The notes beneath the pieces were generated by a model, which was not told the origin of the DNA, did not search any database, and saw nothing but the letters and a program-made list of their open reading frames with translations. 64,000 bases of DNA, taken from assembly GCA_026182355.1 (NCBI GenBank), contig JAPFBL010000068.1, positions 4,963,001-5,027,000 on the forward strand. Direction: 5' to 3'. Every line of letters begins with the position of its first letter. The stretch's first letter is position 1. This document shows, piece by piece, positions 32,892 through 46,300 of this stretch. The stretch is from Hermatobates lingyangjiaoensis (taxonomy: Eukaryota; Arthropoda; Insecta; Hemiptera; Hermatobatidae). Position numbers and translations under genes: made by a program.

Positions 32892-35800
32892 GTACTCCTT
32901 CCTCCCTCATTCACCGTCACTTATAGTATTCAGTATCCACTTTTTTCTAATGTCCTATTCATTCATCTTGCTTTGGTTCAACAATTAAATCAGGATTAAA
33001 ATTAACCACTATCTAGCGTAAACATGTTAATTATGCGATTCATATTACCTGCAATTTATATTATATTAATACTGTTACAAGATCTTAGCACACTCTCAAT
33101 TTGATTGTAGCTATAATAATAAATTTTTTTATTACTAATTTATGAGGTTGTTGATTCAAAATAATGTATTTTAGGATAATTAAATTTATTTGCAAATTTA
33201 GATTTATTTCTTTAGTAAATTCTCTAGAAAAATTTATATATATACATGTTTATATATATTAAAATAAACGTATACATAAATGTGAGAAATGGTACTAAGA
33301 TCTCGACCAAGTAACGGTTCTCTCCGTAGTTACATGTTGAATAATCTTATTCCCTTTTCAATCATGGTCCAATTCTGAATTTCTAACTCTGATTTATATA
33401 AATAGCTATTGTTATTCTTGTTTATAATCACAGAATAGAGAACGCAACAGTACACTTACTAAGATTGATATCTTGAACAACAGATCATGATCAAGAGAAG
33501 ATCAGAAGAAAGCATCTCATTTTCCAGATGTGAAATGTTGTTCAGGGTAGCAGTACCAATGTTCTGAGCAATATGAATATTCTACGCATATTTTAATATA
33601 CTTATCATCTTTTGTGGATCTAAAATGTCTGGTTGGACCACTGTTTTTGAATTTGCAAATATATATATGGTACTCTAAAAGTGCTTCCATATCTCTGCCC
33701 GCAGCTAGATATGTGTTTGAGACCAGTATATGTGTAGTTCATTTTGTACCAGTATTTTAAAAAAATTAAGTACATGCATATAATACATGCATATAATAAT
33801 ATGCATGTATTGAAGAAAATTGTTCTGCTTACATGTTTTGTTTAATGTCTCGTTCTATTATGCAGGACATTACCAGTATATCCTGCTATTGATCTCCAAT
33901 ACTTGAGATCAATATTGGAAAAATATGACAACAATTAGGTTGATCCGTCCAGAATTGCCTACTACTTTAATAAGCTTAGGCTGGCAAAGCCGTAAACAGT
34001 CACGGTGACTAGCGCTAACTATAAATAGGAATGGGTAGATTTATGTATATTTCTAGCTAGCAGACTAGCATTTTGGTCGGCAGAGGTTTCCCATCATCAA
34101 AGACAAAAACTTCATGTTTTTTTTTAAACAGTTATTAAAGGTCGTAACAACCTTTCATTTACAGACAGCTGAATGCAAAAATGTAAAAAAACTACAACTT
34201 GAACTCTCACGATGTCTGGCGATTTTGAGACCTTAGATAGCGGAACGCATAGAACTATTAAAGATAGTTATAGAACTATTAAAGATTGACCATTCAATAA
34301 CATATTCCAAATGGCTTTTATAATGCACAAGATTGTTGAACTTTGATTCTTTGTTTTTATTAAACACAGTCACTCCAAGAATTAAATAAAGTTTCAAATG
34401 CTAATGTTATCAAGGAGTATATAAGTTAATGAAATTCATATATTTATAAATCACTTGAAAACAAGAATAACAGATAGTTATTTTAAATGTTATCAATTGT
34501 TCAATTTAAAGTTATTATTCTGAATGGCATTTCAATATACTTATAAATCACTATTTCCTGCATGTTTCTTTTAATTTCTCAGTTCTTCTTGAAATTCTAT
34601 TCTACATGAACTATTTCAACTTAAAATAGTTTGAGATTTAAACTTATGGAATGAGCAGTATAATACCATACTCATGCACATTTATATTTACTTTGTTACA
34701 ATTACTTTTTTTGGCTCATGTATTCTTTTATTTTTCCTGAGCCATGTTAAATGATATTACTTAATTAAGCACGCCATTTCTTACCAAAGTTTTTTATTCT
34801 GTTTGACTTAGTCACTCATGTGATCATAAAGTAAATGAAAACACTAGTGCATTACAAAATGTGTCCCACTTCCCAAAACTACAACACAGTTTTAAAAAGA
34901 GAATGACCATTCAGAATATTACAAGCATCATACAATAGTTTGTTTGGTAGAAGTTAGTTAGTTAGAAGTGTGTTTTGGTTTGGTCTGTCGTCTCACAGAT
35001 ACCTATTGTTTGTCTCTTTTAAATAAAAGCAGAAGTTGACGACAATTATTTAGCGTTTGAGTAGGTCCTCTTAGGTGAAAACACAGACTATGTATTGGCG
35101 CAGGTCGCAATCGTGTGTATCGTAGCTGCTCTGGCAGAGGCAGGCCACTTGGACGGCACCCACCTCCTAGCGGGCCACCACTACTCCGCGCCTCTCCTGC
35201 ACGCCGCTCCTGAGTACCATGCCGCTCCCGAGTACCATGCCGCTCCCGAGTACCATGCCGCTCCCGAGTACCACCACGTCCCCATTGTCCATGCCGGCCA
35301 CCTCCTTCATGCTTCGCCTCTTGTCCATGCCCCAGCACCTGTCTACCAAGGAGTTGGATATGCCAATTATGCATCCCACTACGATCACGAACACTTCGTC
35401 AGTATTGCTCTTAACTATAATAACTTATGGTAGATGAAAAGTAGAGTTTACTACAAAAACAAAAATATATGATAATATTCCTTTGATAAAAGAAATTGTT
35501 ACAATCGACAAATAACACATTACACCTACTCTGAGTCCTATCAATATCACAAGCTTATCAGTAACACAATTTATTGGATACAATATTAAAATAACACCCA
35601 TGTACATGTATATCAAGAGGCTGCTAATTAGACATAAGGGGTAAGATTTAGAAGACAAATTTGTTTGGAAATTAATTAAGGAAGAATCAAGATTTTGAGG
35701 TGTATACATCCAATATAGATATTAGCAGATGTATGAATAATTACTAATTAAATGTGTCTGTAGCAATACTTCATACATTGAAATTCATGGTTCTTCAAAA

Positions 35801-37071
35801 CAATTTTCAAAAGATTTGTAAAATTTATGTTCATTATGTAGTATATTCTATATAATAGTTTATATTTATTTAAATTTATAATTTATATTCTATATAATAA
35901 TATATTCTAAATATAATCATTCTAATTCTAATTACTCAATTGATATAAAAATAATATTTTTACTATAATTACTACAATTGGACGCAAGTTTGATATTTCA
36001 ATAAAAATATATAACAAAAGGATTTTGATAGAACCACGCGTAATTGAAATCAAGGTATAATTAAAAGAAAGTTTAAATAAATATTGACTATGAACTGGCT
36101 GTAAAGGTCTGTTTATTAAATGTAAATCTTTGGTTATTTCTCAACATTTGAATGTTTTTCACACAGAAGTTTGTATAAATGTTTTAATTATTATATAGAA
36201 ACTAAAAATTAACGAAGATTGTTTAATAGAGCAGGACATTTTTATATGAGATATTTTGAAAGGTGGTTTTGTCATCAGTAGAAATGATTAAAAGAGGTGA
36301 CGAAGAGGCTCGCCTCTATACACCGACGTAGTTTATTGCTCTGTTTTATGTCGCACCTTAATTTTAGTTTATAATTAGTTAGTTTCATCTAATTTCCGCG
36401 TTCGGAAAAATATTTATCTGTATATATTATAAACAAAGTATGTCTGTCTGCCCACTATGGAAATAAAACTGGAGGCATTTAGCTACAAAGAAACATGTGG
36501 ATCTTATATAACTTTTTTCGGGAGAATTAACTACGTCATGTTCATTTTGAACAGGATCCTTTTTTGGGATCTACCGCCCGGGCAACGCCTGGAAGTTCAG
36601 CTAGTAAATTATATGTATACTTATTTATATAACTTGTTTTACATATTACCCTATTTATAACGTTCGTGCTTGCCTATACAATTCGTTTCCAACCGTCGCT
36701 GCGATGTGCCTTTGTCTGCCTCCCTTTTTCTCCTGAAGACGATTGAAACCGAAAATTAGATACTGTAAAAGTGTCCCTCTTTCCTTTCATTTGTGTTTCT
36801 TTGAAAAAAAAAAATCTTTTAACTGAATGTATGTATAAAACGTTTTCACAAACTAAATAAATTAAATGTACATAAAGAAGACACATAAAAGAAATTACAA
36901 AAGCTCATTACTATATTTTGACTGGTTATCAGGTGGAAATGTGTGAGTCGCTCCAGAAGCAAGCAATATATAGTAGTAGTACTTGTGAGTTTGAGTAATA
37001 TAGGAGTGAGTTTTTGTGATCTCTTTTGTATGTTCTTTCTGTGAATTTAGTTTACAACATTATATATACAA

Positions 37072-37108
<37 letters not shown>

Positions 37109-37314
37109 AGACTTCACATATACACGTGAAATAACAATCAATGATCAAACTACAATATGAAATGAAAAAAAAGGACTAATATCTTTCAACTGTAACAAAC
37201 GGTCTTCGTCAGAGTCAAAAACCCAACAGTCAATTGAGTTTTTGACTGTGACGAAGTCCGTTTGTTACGGTTGAAATATTTTAGTCTTTTTTTCCTATTT
37301 CATATTGCGGTTTG

Positions 37315-37371
<57 letters not shown>

Positions 37372-40300
37372 TCTATTAAAACCTATGCCTATTTCAATTT
37401 TGACGCATTTTCGAATTAATTTTTCAAATTTCCTTACCTCTGGCTTCAGAGGTTTATATCATGATAAACGAAAAACAGTCCTGCAGGACAGATAAAACTT
37501 ACAATAAACAGTGAAACATAGACTGAAACATAACAAAAGACTCACTTTTCAATATTTCTACCGTAATGGCGGTGTGTCCTCAGGAGAAGAAGTGAATTGA
37601 CGGAGGGACGACAGTCAACAGTCATTATATATATATATATAATGACAATGAAACGCTCTGTAATATTGACAGCCGATTAATCAAAATGAGATAAACAGAT
37701 AGATGGTATCTAATCAGACTGGCTCCATCATCATGAGTCTCTTTTCCTTTGATGATGACCTTTGGTGTTTAGGTGTATGTGTTCCCGTGCTTGATATACG
37801 TTAGGGTGCGATGCAGTATGCTAATGGCTTGTTGAGTTAGAGCCATAGTAAAGAAGGCAGTGGCGTGCTACAGAAAAAGCCTGAGAGGTGTCGGGCAGAG
37901 TGTTGACACGGTGGGAAAGTGAGCCACCCAAAGGAGAGTGAACACGGACGGCCTTGGGGGCGCGCGACTGGACCGTTACAAAACATTAACTCGTTCATTA
38001 CCTCAGATTGCTACCAAATTAGCTGGCAGTGTTGACGCAAGTGACCGGCTTCAGTTGAATAATCAAAGCATCATTTCATGCATCTAGTTGTAGAACACCT
38101 TTCTCTACCACGACCTATTTCGAGTCACACACAAATCAAGGTTATCTTCCCAAACCACACGATGCCTTACGCTGATACATATGCTAATCTCTTCCTCGTT
38201 TCCCTTCAAACTATGAGAGGGTTTTCTTTTCTTTTAACTTGGGCAATAACACATGGGAACAAGTTATACTCAATGCTCTGCTATGCCGCGAGTAACGTCG
38301 GAGCATTTCATTAAATCTTATACATGATCTCCACCATCTGCTTTCTTTATCTCGAATTCTCTAATTCTCACTAGTAAAACAGTCTAAATTAGTTTACACT
38401 GTAGTGGCATTCCATTTCTATGTAAATTACATTCTTATTACATAATATACTTTCCTTTCAAAATTTCTTTTAGTACATATTTAAATTGTAAAAGTCGATA
38501 AATATTTTTATTCATTTAAAGAATAATTCTTATCTTTAAAATAGGCAGTTAATGAAGTCCAAAGGACTCAAAGCAAACTACAATGAACAGGTATAAAGCT
38601 TGGTACGTCTATCACCAGTGAATGTAAATTAGCTATTGTTCAAGTTGATTTTTTTTATAGAGCTATACAGTTTAAGTTGATTCGTGTTTATCTTTGCCAG
38701 TGGTCATTATCCAATTTATGAGTTACAATTTTATTATAATTCCGTGTATCTCTGTAAACTGACTCCATATTATATCACATTGTTAATGGTTATAAATCAA
38801 TCATCCCTTTTTATTGCGGGACCATTTCAAGATTAGTGTGGCCTACTCAAAAGATATAATGAATTGTAGAAGGTGGTAAACAACCGCTGCTCTATGTTTT
38901 GCTTGTTTATTTCATATTAGATTTTGGTAAGTCCGAACTTTAAAACCTAAGTCCTAGCAAGTATATATTTACAACATCCAATTGGTATTTACAACTTTTA
39001 ATGACGTTAATTGCGTAAATCAATACGGCTTGCATGAAAATAATTAAAATAAATTAAAAAGTACTTATGGGAAATAAACGAAATCAAAATAAAGGCAAAA
39101 CAATACAAAATGAAAAGAGTAGCTAATTAGTTATGAAAGTAGACTTGATGAAAATTCCTGAGGAATAAGTGAAATAACTCAGGCAGGTAAAACCATAGAG
39201 GGAGCAAAATGAGCTTGGATATCCGTTAGTACTCAGTTTCTCACTATGTATTGGTTGTGTGACGCGGACATAAGATATACTGACAGCACAATGTATGCGA
39301 CGAAGTAAATATTAAAACATACGTAATGACAATCAACAGTCTCAGGGTTAAGTTAATCAAGTACTTGAGAGTAAATAAAGTTGTTTTGAATTCAAACGAT
39401 TCTAATTGTATGGGGAGAAGCTCTATTAATAGAAAAGAAAATAACTTAAACGCATAAAAAATGAGATTGGTATTTCACGGTTTAAGGGCGTAAATATTGT
39501 CTTTGATGCATCTATTGGTCACTGGTAGCTGCCAAAGTTAGTAGCTACCCGTTGAACAAACCTCGGTAATAATCCACGAGTTTTTATTGTGGGAGATAGA
39601 AAATAGAAGAACATCGAACAAAAATCGTCGAAAAAAACACTTGAAAATGTTCCGAGCATACACGATGTAACCGCTTGCTGAATATCCTTAAGCAAAGAAA
39701 TAAGAATAAGGAAATTTTTTGGAAATGGACACCAAGCAACAATGAGCCAAACTCATTTCACAGTATCTGCTATCATAGGTAAGTGGATAGACATTCGGTT
39801 ATGTCACTTCATGTTTTATATGGGAGATCGGATGAGATAACTCCTCGTGGAGGAAGTAACATCGCCTATCCCGTGCCTGTTCGTTGTCGGATACTCAAGG
39901 TCCCGTTTTTAATAAACTCCAGTATGGAAACATTTTCGAGACTCTGTACAGAATCACTTCCGTTGTGGTCATATTTTCCGCTTCATTAAAACAGCAGTGA
40001 CAACAAAACTCGAACAGCTTGAAAAACAACGAATCTAAAGAATATTAGATAAAGTTTCTTACAATGGCAAGATATTTGGTGTCCTCATAATCAGATAAAT
40101 AGGACTATTGGGAAATGAATTGTGTTTTGTTTGCCAGGTCTGTCCTAAGCTCGTTTGGTCCATATGAAGGACGCAGCGGGCAATAGACTAACACGTATAG
40201 GAAGTGAGAGATATGCTGTCAAGTTGTGAAAACGGAGATTAGTGGCATGTGTCGCGGCGCCTCGTTTCGCCACGAGGAGAGCCCGGGTGGGTGGTATTGC

Positions 40301-43300
40301 GGCGCTGCCTTGGTGTGCCACCGCGGTTTGGTCTTGCTTCAGCAGGGCCGTCATCCGTGCTTCCTCCCTTGCTACACTGTCCGCACTGTCACAGCTATCC
40401 TCTAATCAGACTCTTCCTCTACGCCTTATTTTCTTCGCACATACATTCCATTACTTATTTTTCACTCTCTATTTGTTCCAACTTTAAGTTTAACTTATTG
40501 CTCTTTAAATAGATGTTTAAATAACTAATTCGAATTCTGACGTATACGGTTTTGATCGTAGTGCCAATAATTTCCGTTTAGTATGTGCATCATGGTCAAT
40601 TCGTTAACAATATTCACTTTTTTATTCTAAAACGGGTACTTGTATTTCTGAGACAATACAGCAAAACACAATAACCGGGAGAAGAAGAAGAAGAAGAGTC
40701 AAACACTTAAAACAATAGCAATACAAATTTTAACATTTAATTTTTCATATATGATTAATTTCTTTTCAATACTCTCATGTAATATTTGTTCAAATCATAT
40801 TGCCTTATAATATATACAATTTATAGGCTTAAGTATGATCTTAAGATTTGTGTTTTTCTATTTGTATTAGAAGGTATCTAATTACCTTCGTTTGTAATTA
40901 GTTCCTTTCATTCTCTTATTGCTTTTCTTCTTTCTATTTCATCAATTCAAACCTTGAAACTGAGAACACATCTAATACTGCTCAGTACTGAAATCGAAAT
41001 GCTTTTATTACCATTATTTATCCGTAGCATTCCAATGGAGACAGACATGTCAATGCCCGTCCAAATCACTTAGTTAATTCCTAACTGCTATGTGACCACT
41101 TCCACAGATAGCTTTTCATTGTAGTGTTCTGTTGGTTGGTGCTACTTTCGTCCTTCATCTCTTCCATTATGTTATTATCTTTCTTTAGACCGCTTACATG
41201 ATTATCATAATTTGTACGAAAAAATAAGGCAGTACTTTGTTTGGTTCTATGTACTGAATATCGATGTTGTTTGAAACGCAATTTTAATGATTTTCTTGTT
41301 TGGTCTATATATATTTTATAACAGTATATTCTCTGTTTTTATGAACATATACTAATATACATATTCTAATGGATATATTACACAAGTTATAGCATTAAAA
41401 AAACACATCAAGAATAAAATTATGAGTAGGCCTAAGAAATGGGTGTAATGATTCATAATATGGTAAACCATGACATATGGTTTACCCCCTTTCCCCTCGC
41501 CTTTCAACTTACAAAATTTATATTTATAATGTAAAATATCGTAATCTATTCAACTTAAATATTATATACAGGTCCACCATGGTTTTATCATAGATTGTAC
41601 GCGCGATTTCGGTGCTTCCTAAACAATTGCCTTATACAAAGAATTTGGTATTAAACTCCTAAATTATTATAGAAATAATATGTTATCTGATATTTTCAGA
41701 TAATATATTATCTGATTATGTATCCAGTCCTATGGGCAACAGTGCGGAAACAAGCACTCTATAAGTTATTGCAAAGCTTAGATAGCGCTTGATCAGAGCC
41801 AAATCAACAACAATCAATTAATTTTATTTATTACCTGTGAATTTGATAATATGGTTGTTCCAGTCATGTTGGATTGAGTTATTTTTATAATTTTTTAATT
41901 TGCCTAACTAGTAGACCAACAATAATTTATGCAAATTGATTATTACGTTTGAAATGTGGTTTTAACTGAATTAATAGTTTGTCAGGAGGGCGTCAATCTG
42001 CAAACTGGGTTTGCCTTGCATCAGGCTTAGTGAAGAAACACGCACTCCGTCCCACGATCTATTATTACAAAACTCATCTTTCCCACAAACCTCAATATCC
42101 TGTCATAGCGTTTCTCACTGCTTCCTGCGCAACTCATTAGCTCACATTAGGCAAGTCATGTGATAACTGTGAAGCTGAGAGCAGTTATGATTGGTATTTC
42201 TATAAAAATAGGGATGAGTAAGTGCTCTGAGGAATCTAAATTAGAAGCAAACAATAACCAAGTTAGAGAACGGAGGGTTTGTCGCTGGTTACACATACGT
42301 GGTATCACCTAAGTGCTGTTTTAGAAGCAGACAGTAATGCTTCATTGTTACCTAACATTCTTTTTAGATATGGGCCAGACACAGCTTCAGATCAATTCTA
42401 TCTTGGAAGACTTACATTCGTCTTAACCAAGTTAATTATAGTGTAGGTCTTTAATGAGTACCTGATATCCCACTGACTAGGGACCGGCGACTTCTAAACC
42501 CCTACCCTTAGGTACTAGCGACAATCACACTAACCTCCCTTCCAGCCCATCTGAAACTCCCAATCCAAGCCAATAACCCAAGATTTTCTCTAAGCTTTTA
42601 AAACCCTTACAGAACATAACCTCTCCTCTTCATCCGCGACATTTGATAAAACTAGCACGGACCATTTTCACATGATAAACTAATGTACTATTTGACAACA
42701 ATTCATGAATTTCACACTTACAAATGAAAGCAATAAAACAACTCTGGTCTGAAACTACTCATCATGACGTGTTATAATGCACGGAAATATTCGTTGATCG
42801 ATGACATCAAGACAAGAAAGTACATTCAGGAGCTTTCCTTCTTTAATACAAGTTCTCTGGAGCGTATGTAAATTTACTGTTAAAATATATACCATATTAG
42901 TTCTGTTATAATCTCAGTATCATCAATTTCTTAGTGAAAACTAAATAGTTCGAGTATTGGTATAAAGCGCCATTCTCCATGAGACGTTTCTTTCAAAAAG
43001 TCGAACTAACAACTCTTAGTTGTTGTTTTAAGTAACTGTAATATTTATGTTGAGAATTCAATTATTGGTAATTATCATTACAGTAGCGCCGCCTGGACAA
43101 AAAAGTAGTTTGCACAAGGACACACGACGCCATACAGCCAACTGACTATTCACTTTAATTCTGCAAGTATGTTAAAACTCTCACAACATTGACTTACCTT
43201 ACTTTACACTACTTTTATAGTCACTTCTTACCATCTTTGCCATAACACTCTTTATGTTTTCATTAATTTTCAAAAGTAATTCTAAAATATAAATATCTTT

Positions 43301-46300
43301 TAAAAAATAATAAATAAAATAAGAATATTAAATAAATACCTTTTGAAATAGCAATACATTTTTATACAATTGTTTTAGTTAATTTTATGAAACAGTTTTT
43401 GATAATAAGTGGCTTTTAATTTTTTTCTAAAAGTATACGGGAAATAAATTGTAAATTATTTGGATATAAAAAATGAATAAGGTAATCTTATTTATTTATG
43501 GAATACATGTTATCTATTAATTTGAGAAGCAATACATTTTAAAAAAATAGTTCAGCTTTCTTTAGAGAAACTTACCAATTTATTGTAATCCCCAGTATAA
43601 CACGATAGATTTGATCTTCATTATAGGAAGACGCGTTGTACGAGGGACATGAAATCGCGTAATGTGAGTACCGTATTTTAGGGGGGATTACTGAATTTAT
43701 TTAGAAAAATATACTATTTATTTATTTTGATATAGACTATGTACAGCTTTAAAAACACCACATTAGTGAAAAAGTTTAGCAAACGAAACACTTGCCTACT
43801 CATATTAAAAACGTAATATACTCGTATAGTATACAAGTTACCCTGCTTTGCCCGGGAAACAATTTAATTCCAACACTAATAATAAATTACATATAAAACA
43901 ATTTAAATTTTCTATATTTCCGATACATATAAGTTTTTTTCAGATAAAGGAAATTAATAGAGAATGTAAACTATAGATTTTGCAAAAATAAAGATATAAT
44001 ATCAAATTTATTATGAATTTGAACACATATTTTTTTCAAAATTAAAACGAAGATGTAGGAAAGTAGATTATCATCTAAATCAAAATTACATCATTAACTC
44101 TCTCGAGGAAATTTAAATAAGTTTCAGTTATAAATCATCCTTTAACTTCTAGCAATAGAAAGAGAAACATTAAGTTCATAAATATTTAAGAGAACATATA
44201 CCTGCACACAGGCATTGAGTTGTACTTATATAAAGTTAATTTAAGTGTATAGATGTTTGAACAAATTAGGTGAATTCTACGATCGTTATAAACCCTCATT
44301 CACGTCATTCGAAGCTGTTTAGAGAGAATTGTCTAAATATGGGCGGTAGATCCCTAAAAAGGACACTGATCAAAATCAAAATACCGTAGTTAGTTTCCTC
44401 GAAAAAAGTTATATAAGATCCATATGTTTATTTGTATCTAAAAGTCTTCAGTATTATTTCTATAGCGGACAGTCGAGACAAACTTTGTATTTCATAAATA
44501 CAGATTCTATGGTCCTCTGGGTGGTGGTATACGAGTAACTCACTGGATCTGGGAAGCATTCATTCACATGGGCTATGTGAACCTCCAACCTCCGCTGTAC
44601 TGCTCATACGAGTAAAAGGAGTGAAATAAATTGTGTTTGCATGACAGTACATTAAGAGCAAAACAAGTTTCTGATTTCGCAAACCACGCATTGAGAGGAA
44701 TCAAAATGCTGACAGATCAATTGGGATATAAATTGAAATTAATAGTAATAATAATTGAAATAATTAACAGTATTAATATTTAATCTCCACTATCTCAAAT
44801 TTAATGTATTTAAATAATTATAAGCTTCAATGGGACATATCAATATTAATAATTTTGTTCATTTGGGGTTTTGAAAGAAGTAACTCTTTATTGGTCTCCT
44901 TAACAGGATGGCAGTCTTCGTGGTTGATAGTTATATCCTTGTGGCCTACACACGCTAACCTCGGGACTGGCAAGTGCGTTTCCTTCCAATACCTTCTTAA
45001 AACTGCACTTTTTGTCATTAGTACAAGTTAGTTCAACTCTAATCTCTAACTAATAGGGTTAGGCTTGATTTGTAGAATGTCTATCAATGTTTGAACTTAA
45101 CTATGAACATAAATAATAAATAATCTCTGTAATCACAGCGATGAAATTGTAGAGATAGGAGAAAAAAGAAAGTGAACAACTTATAATGAGGACTAGGAGG
45201 ATAATTAGTGTATGATTACGGAGGGAGCTGCCAAGACTTTTAGTTAAAGCCAATTAGTTGTTACTGACCGGTCATTTGGCTCACTAACAGAGAATGAAGG
45301 AAGTGCTCAACCAAGCTACTTGAGGAATTGTCCTTCACATTGTAATTGTCCTTTCATTAAAATGCTCTCATGTTTAAGTTTTTCGATCTTCAAGTTTTTA
45401 TAGTCAAGCCAGTGTTACGGTCGCCTTATTATACGACTAAAGTTATTTTAAGCTTGACATCAGAACCAAGACAATATGTTTTAACTTGTTCACGTGTCTC
45501 TGCGTCCAGCTTCATTGTTTTTATTTTTATTTTCTGTTCTGTCAATAGATACTGTTATTAAAGACATATTAAGAATGTGTACAAAATTTGAAAGACAGAG
45601 TATGAGGGCTAATAAATTCGTCTCCAGAGGGCCGAGACAATCGAACGTCTTTTCACTAAGTTATATAGCCTTATAGTTGTTCTGATACTCCTCAGTGACA
45701 GAGAAGATTGTAAAAACATTTATTGCAGTTTTTTACCAAATCCTTAATTCCCTAATTCTTCAATTCATTGAATTTCATATGCAATATGAATATGCATATA
45801 TATATGCAATTGAATGCATATGCATTCAGTAATATTTACTCACAGTAACAAAATTAAACCAAATATATTAACATAAAAAACGAAAACTACAAATACGTAG
45901 CGTCTTGTGATTTGTAGGATATTGCGTTCTCTAGTTTTCCCTTTCCCGATAACGAAATACAACAACTAAGAATGATACTAAGTAAGACACATTATTTTTA
46001 TAAAAGTTATTTTACCCGTATATTTTTTTCTTTGATTATTTCAATTAACAAAATTGCTGACTTTGTCACTTGCAAAATGTTCAAGGAAGCCACCTTTAAT
46101 TATAACTTTAAGTCCTCTATCCCTTCCATTCCGATAAGCAAATAGCCTTAACCACAGAAAGGCAACTGAGTTTACTAAAACACTATTTTTCGTAGGTTTA
46201 TAAGTTGAATAAAATTGTTTACTTATAGTTTGCAACATTTTTAATAGAAGCCACACATTCACTACATAATTCTGAAAACTTTTAAGTCCTCTACCTCTAC

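Noticed and set aside
35003..35394. Antisense open frames opposite cuticle exon 2
   Set aside because: They mirror the 18-bp coding repeat and GC-rich codons; the + strand has the signal peptide and splice sites.
40230..40512. Gene in the GC-rich patch of intron 2
   Set aside because: Open frames on both strands reflect composition; no motif, splice logic or repeat family recognised.
44804..45031. Small membrane-protein gene (75 codons) or its antisense frame
   Set aside because: No recognised domain, promoter or splice support; lies inside the cuticle gene intron.
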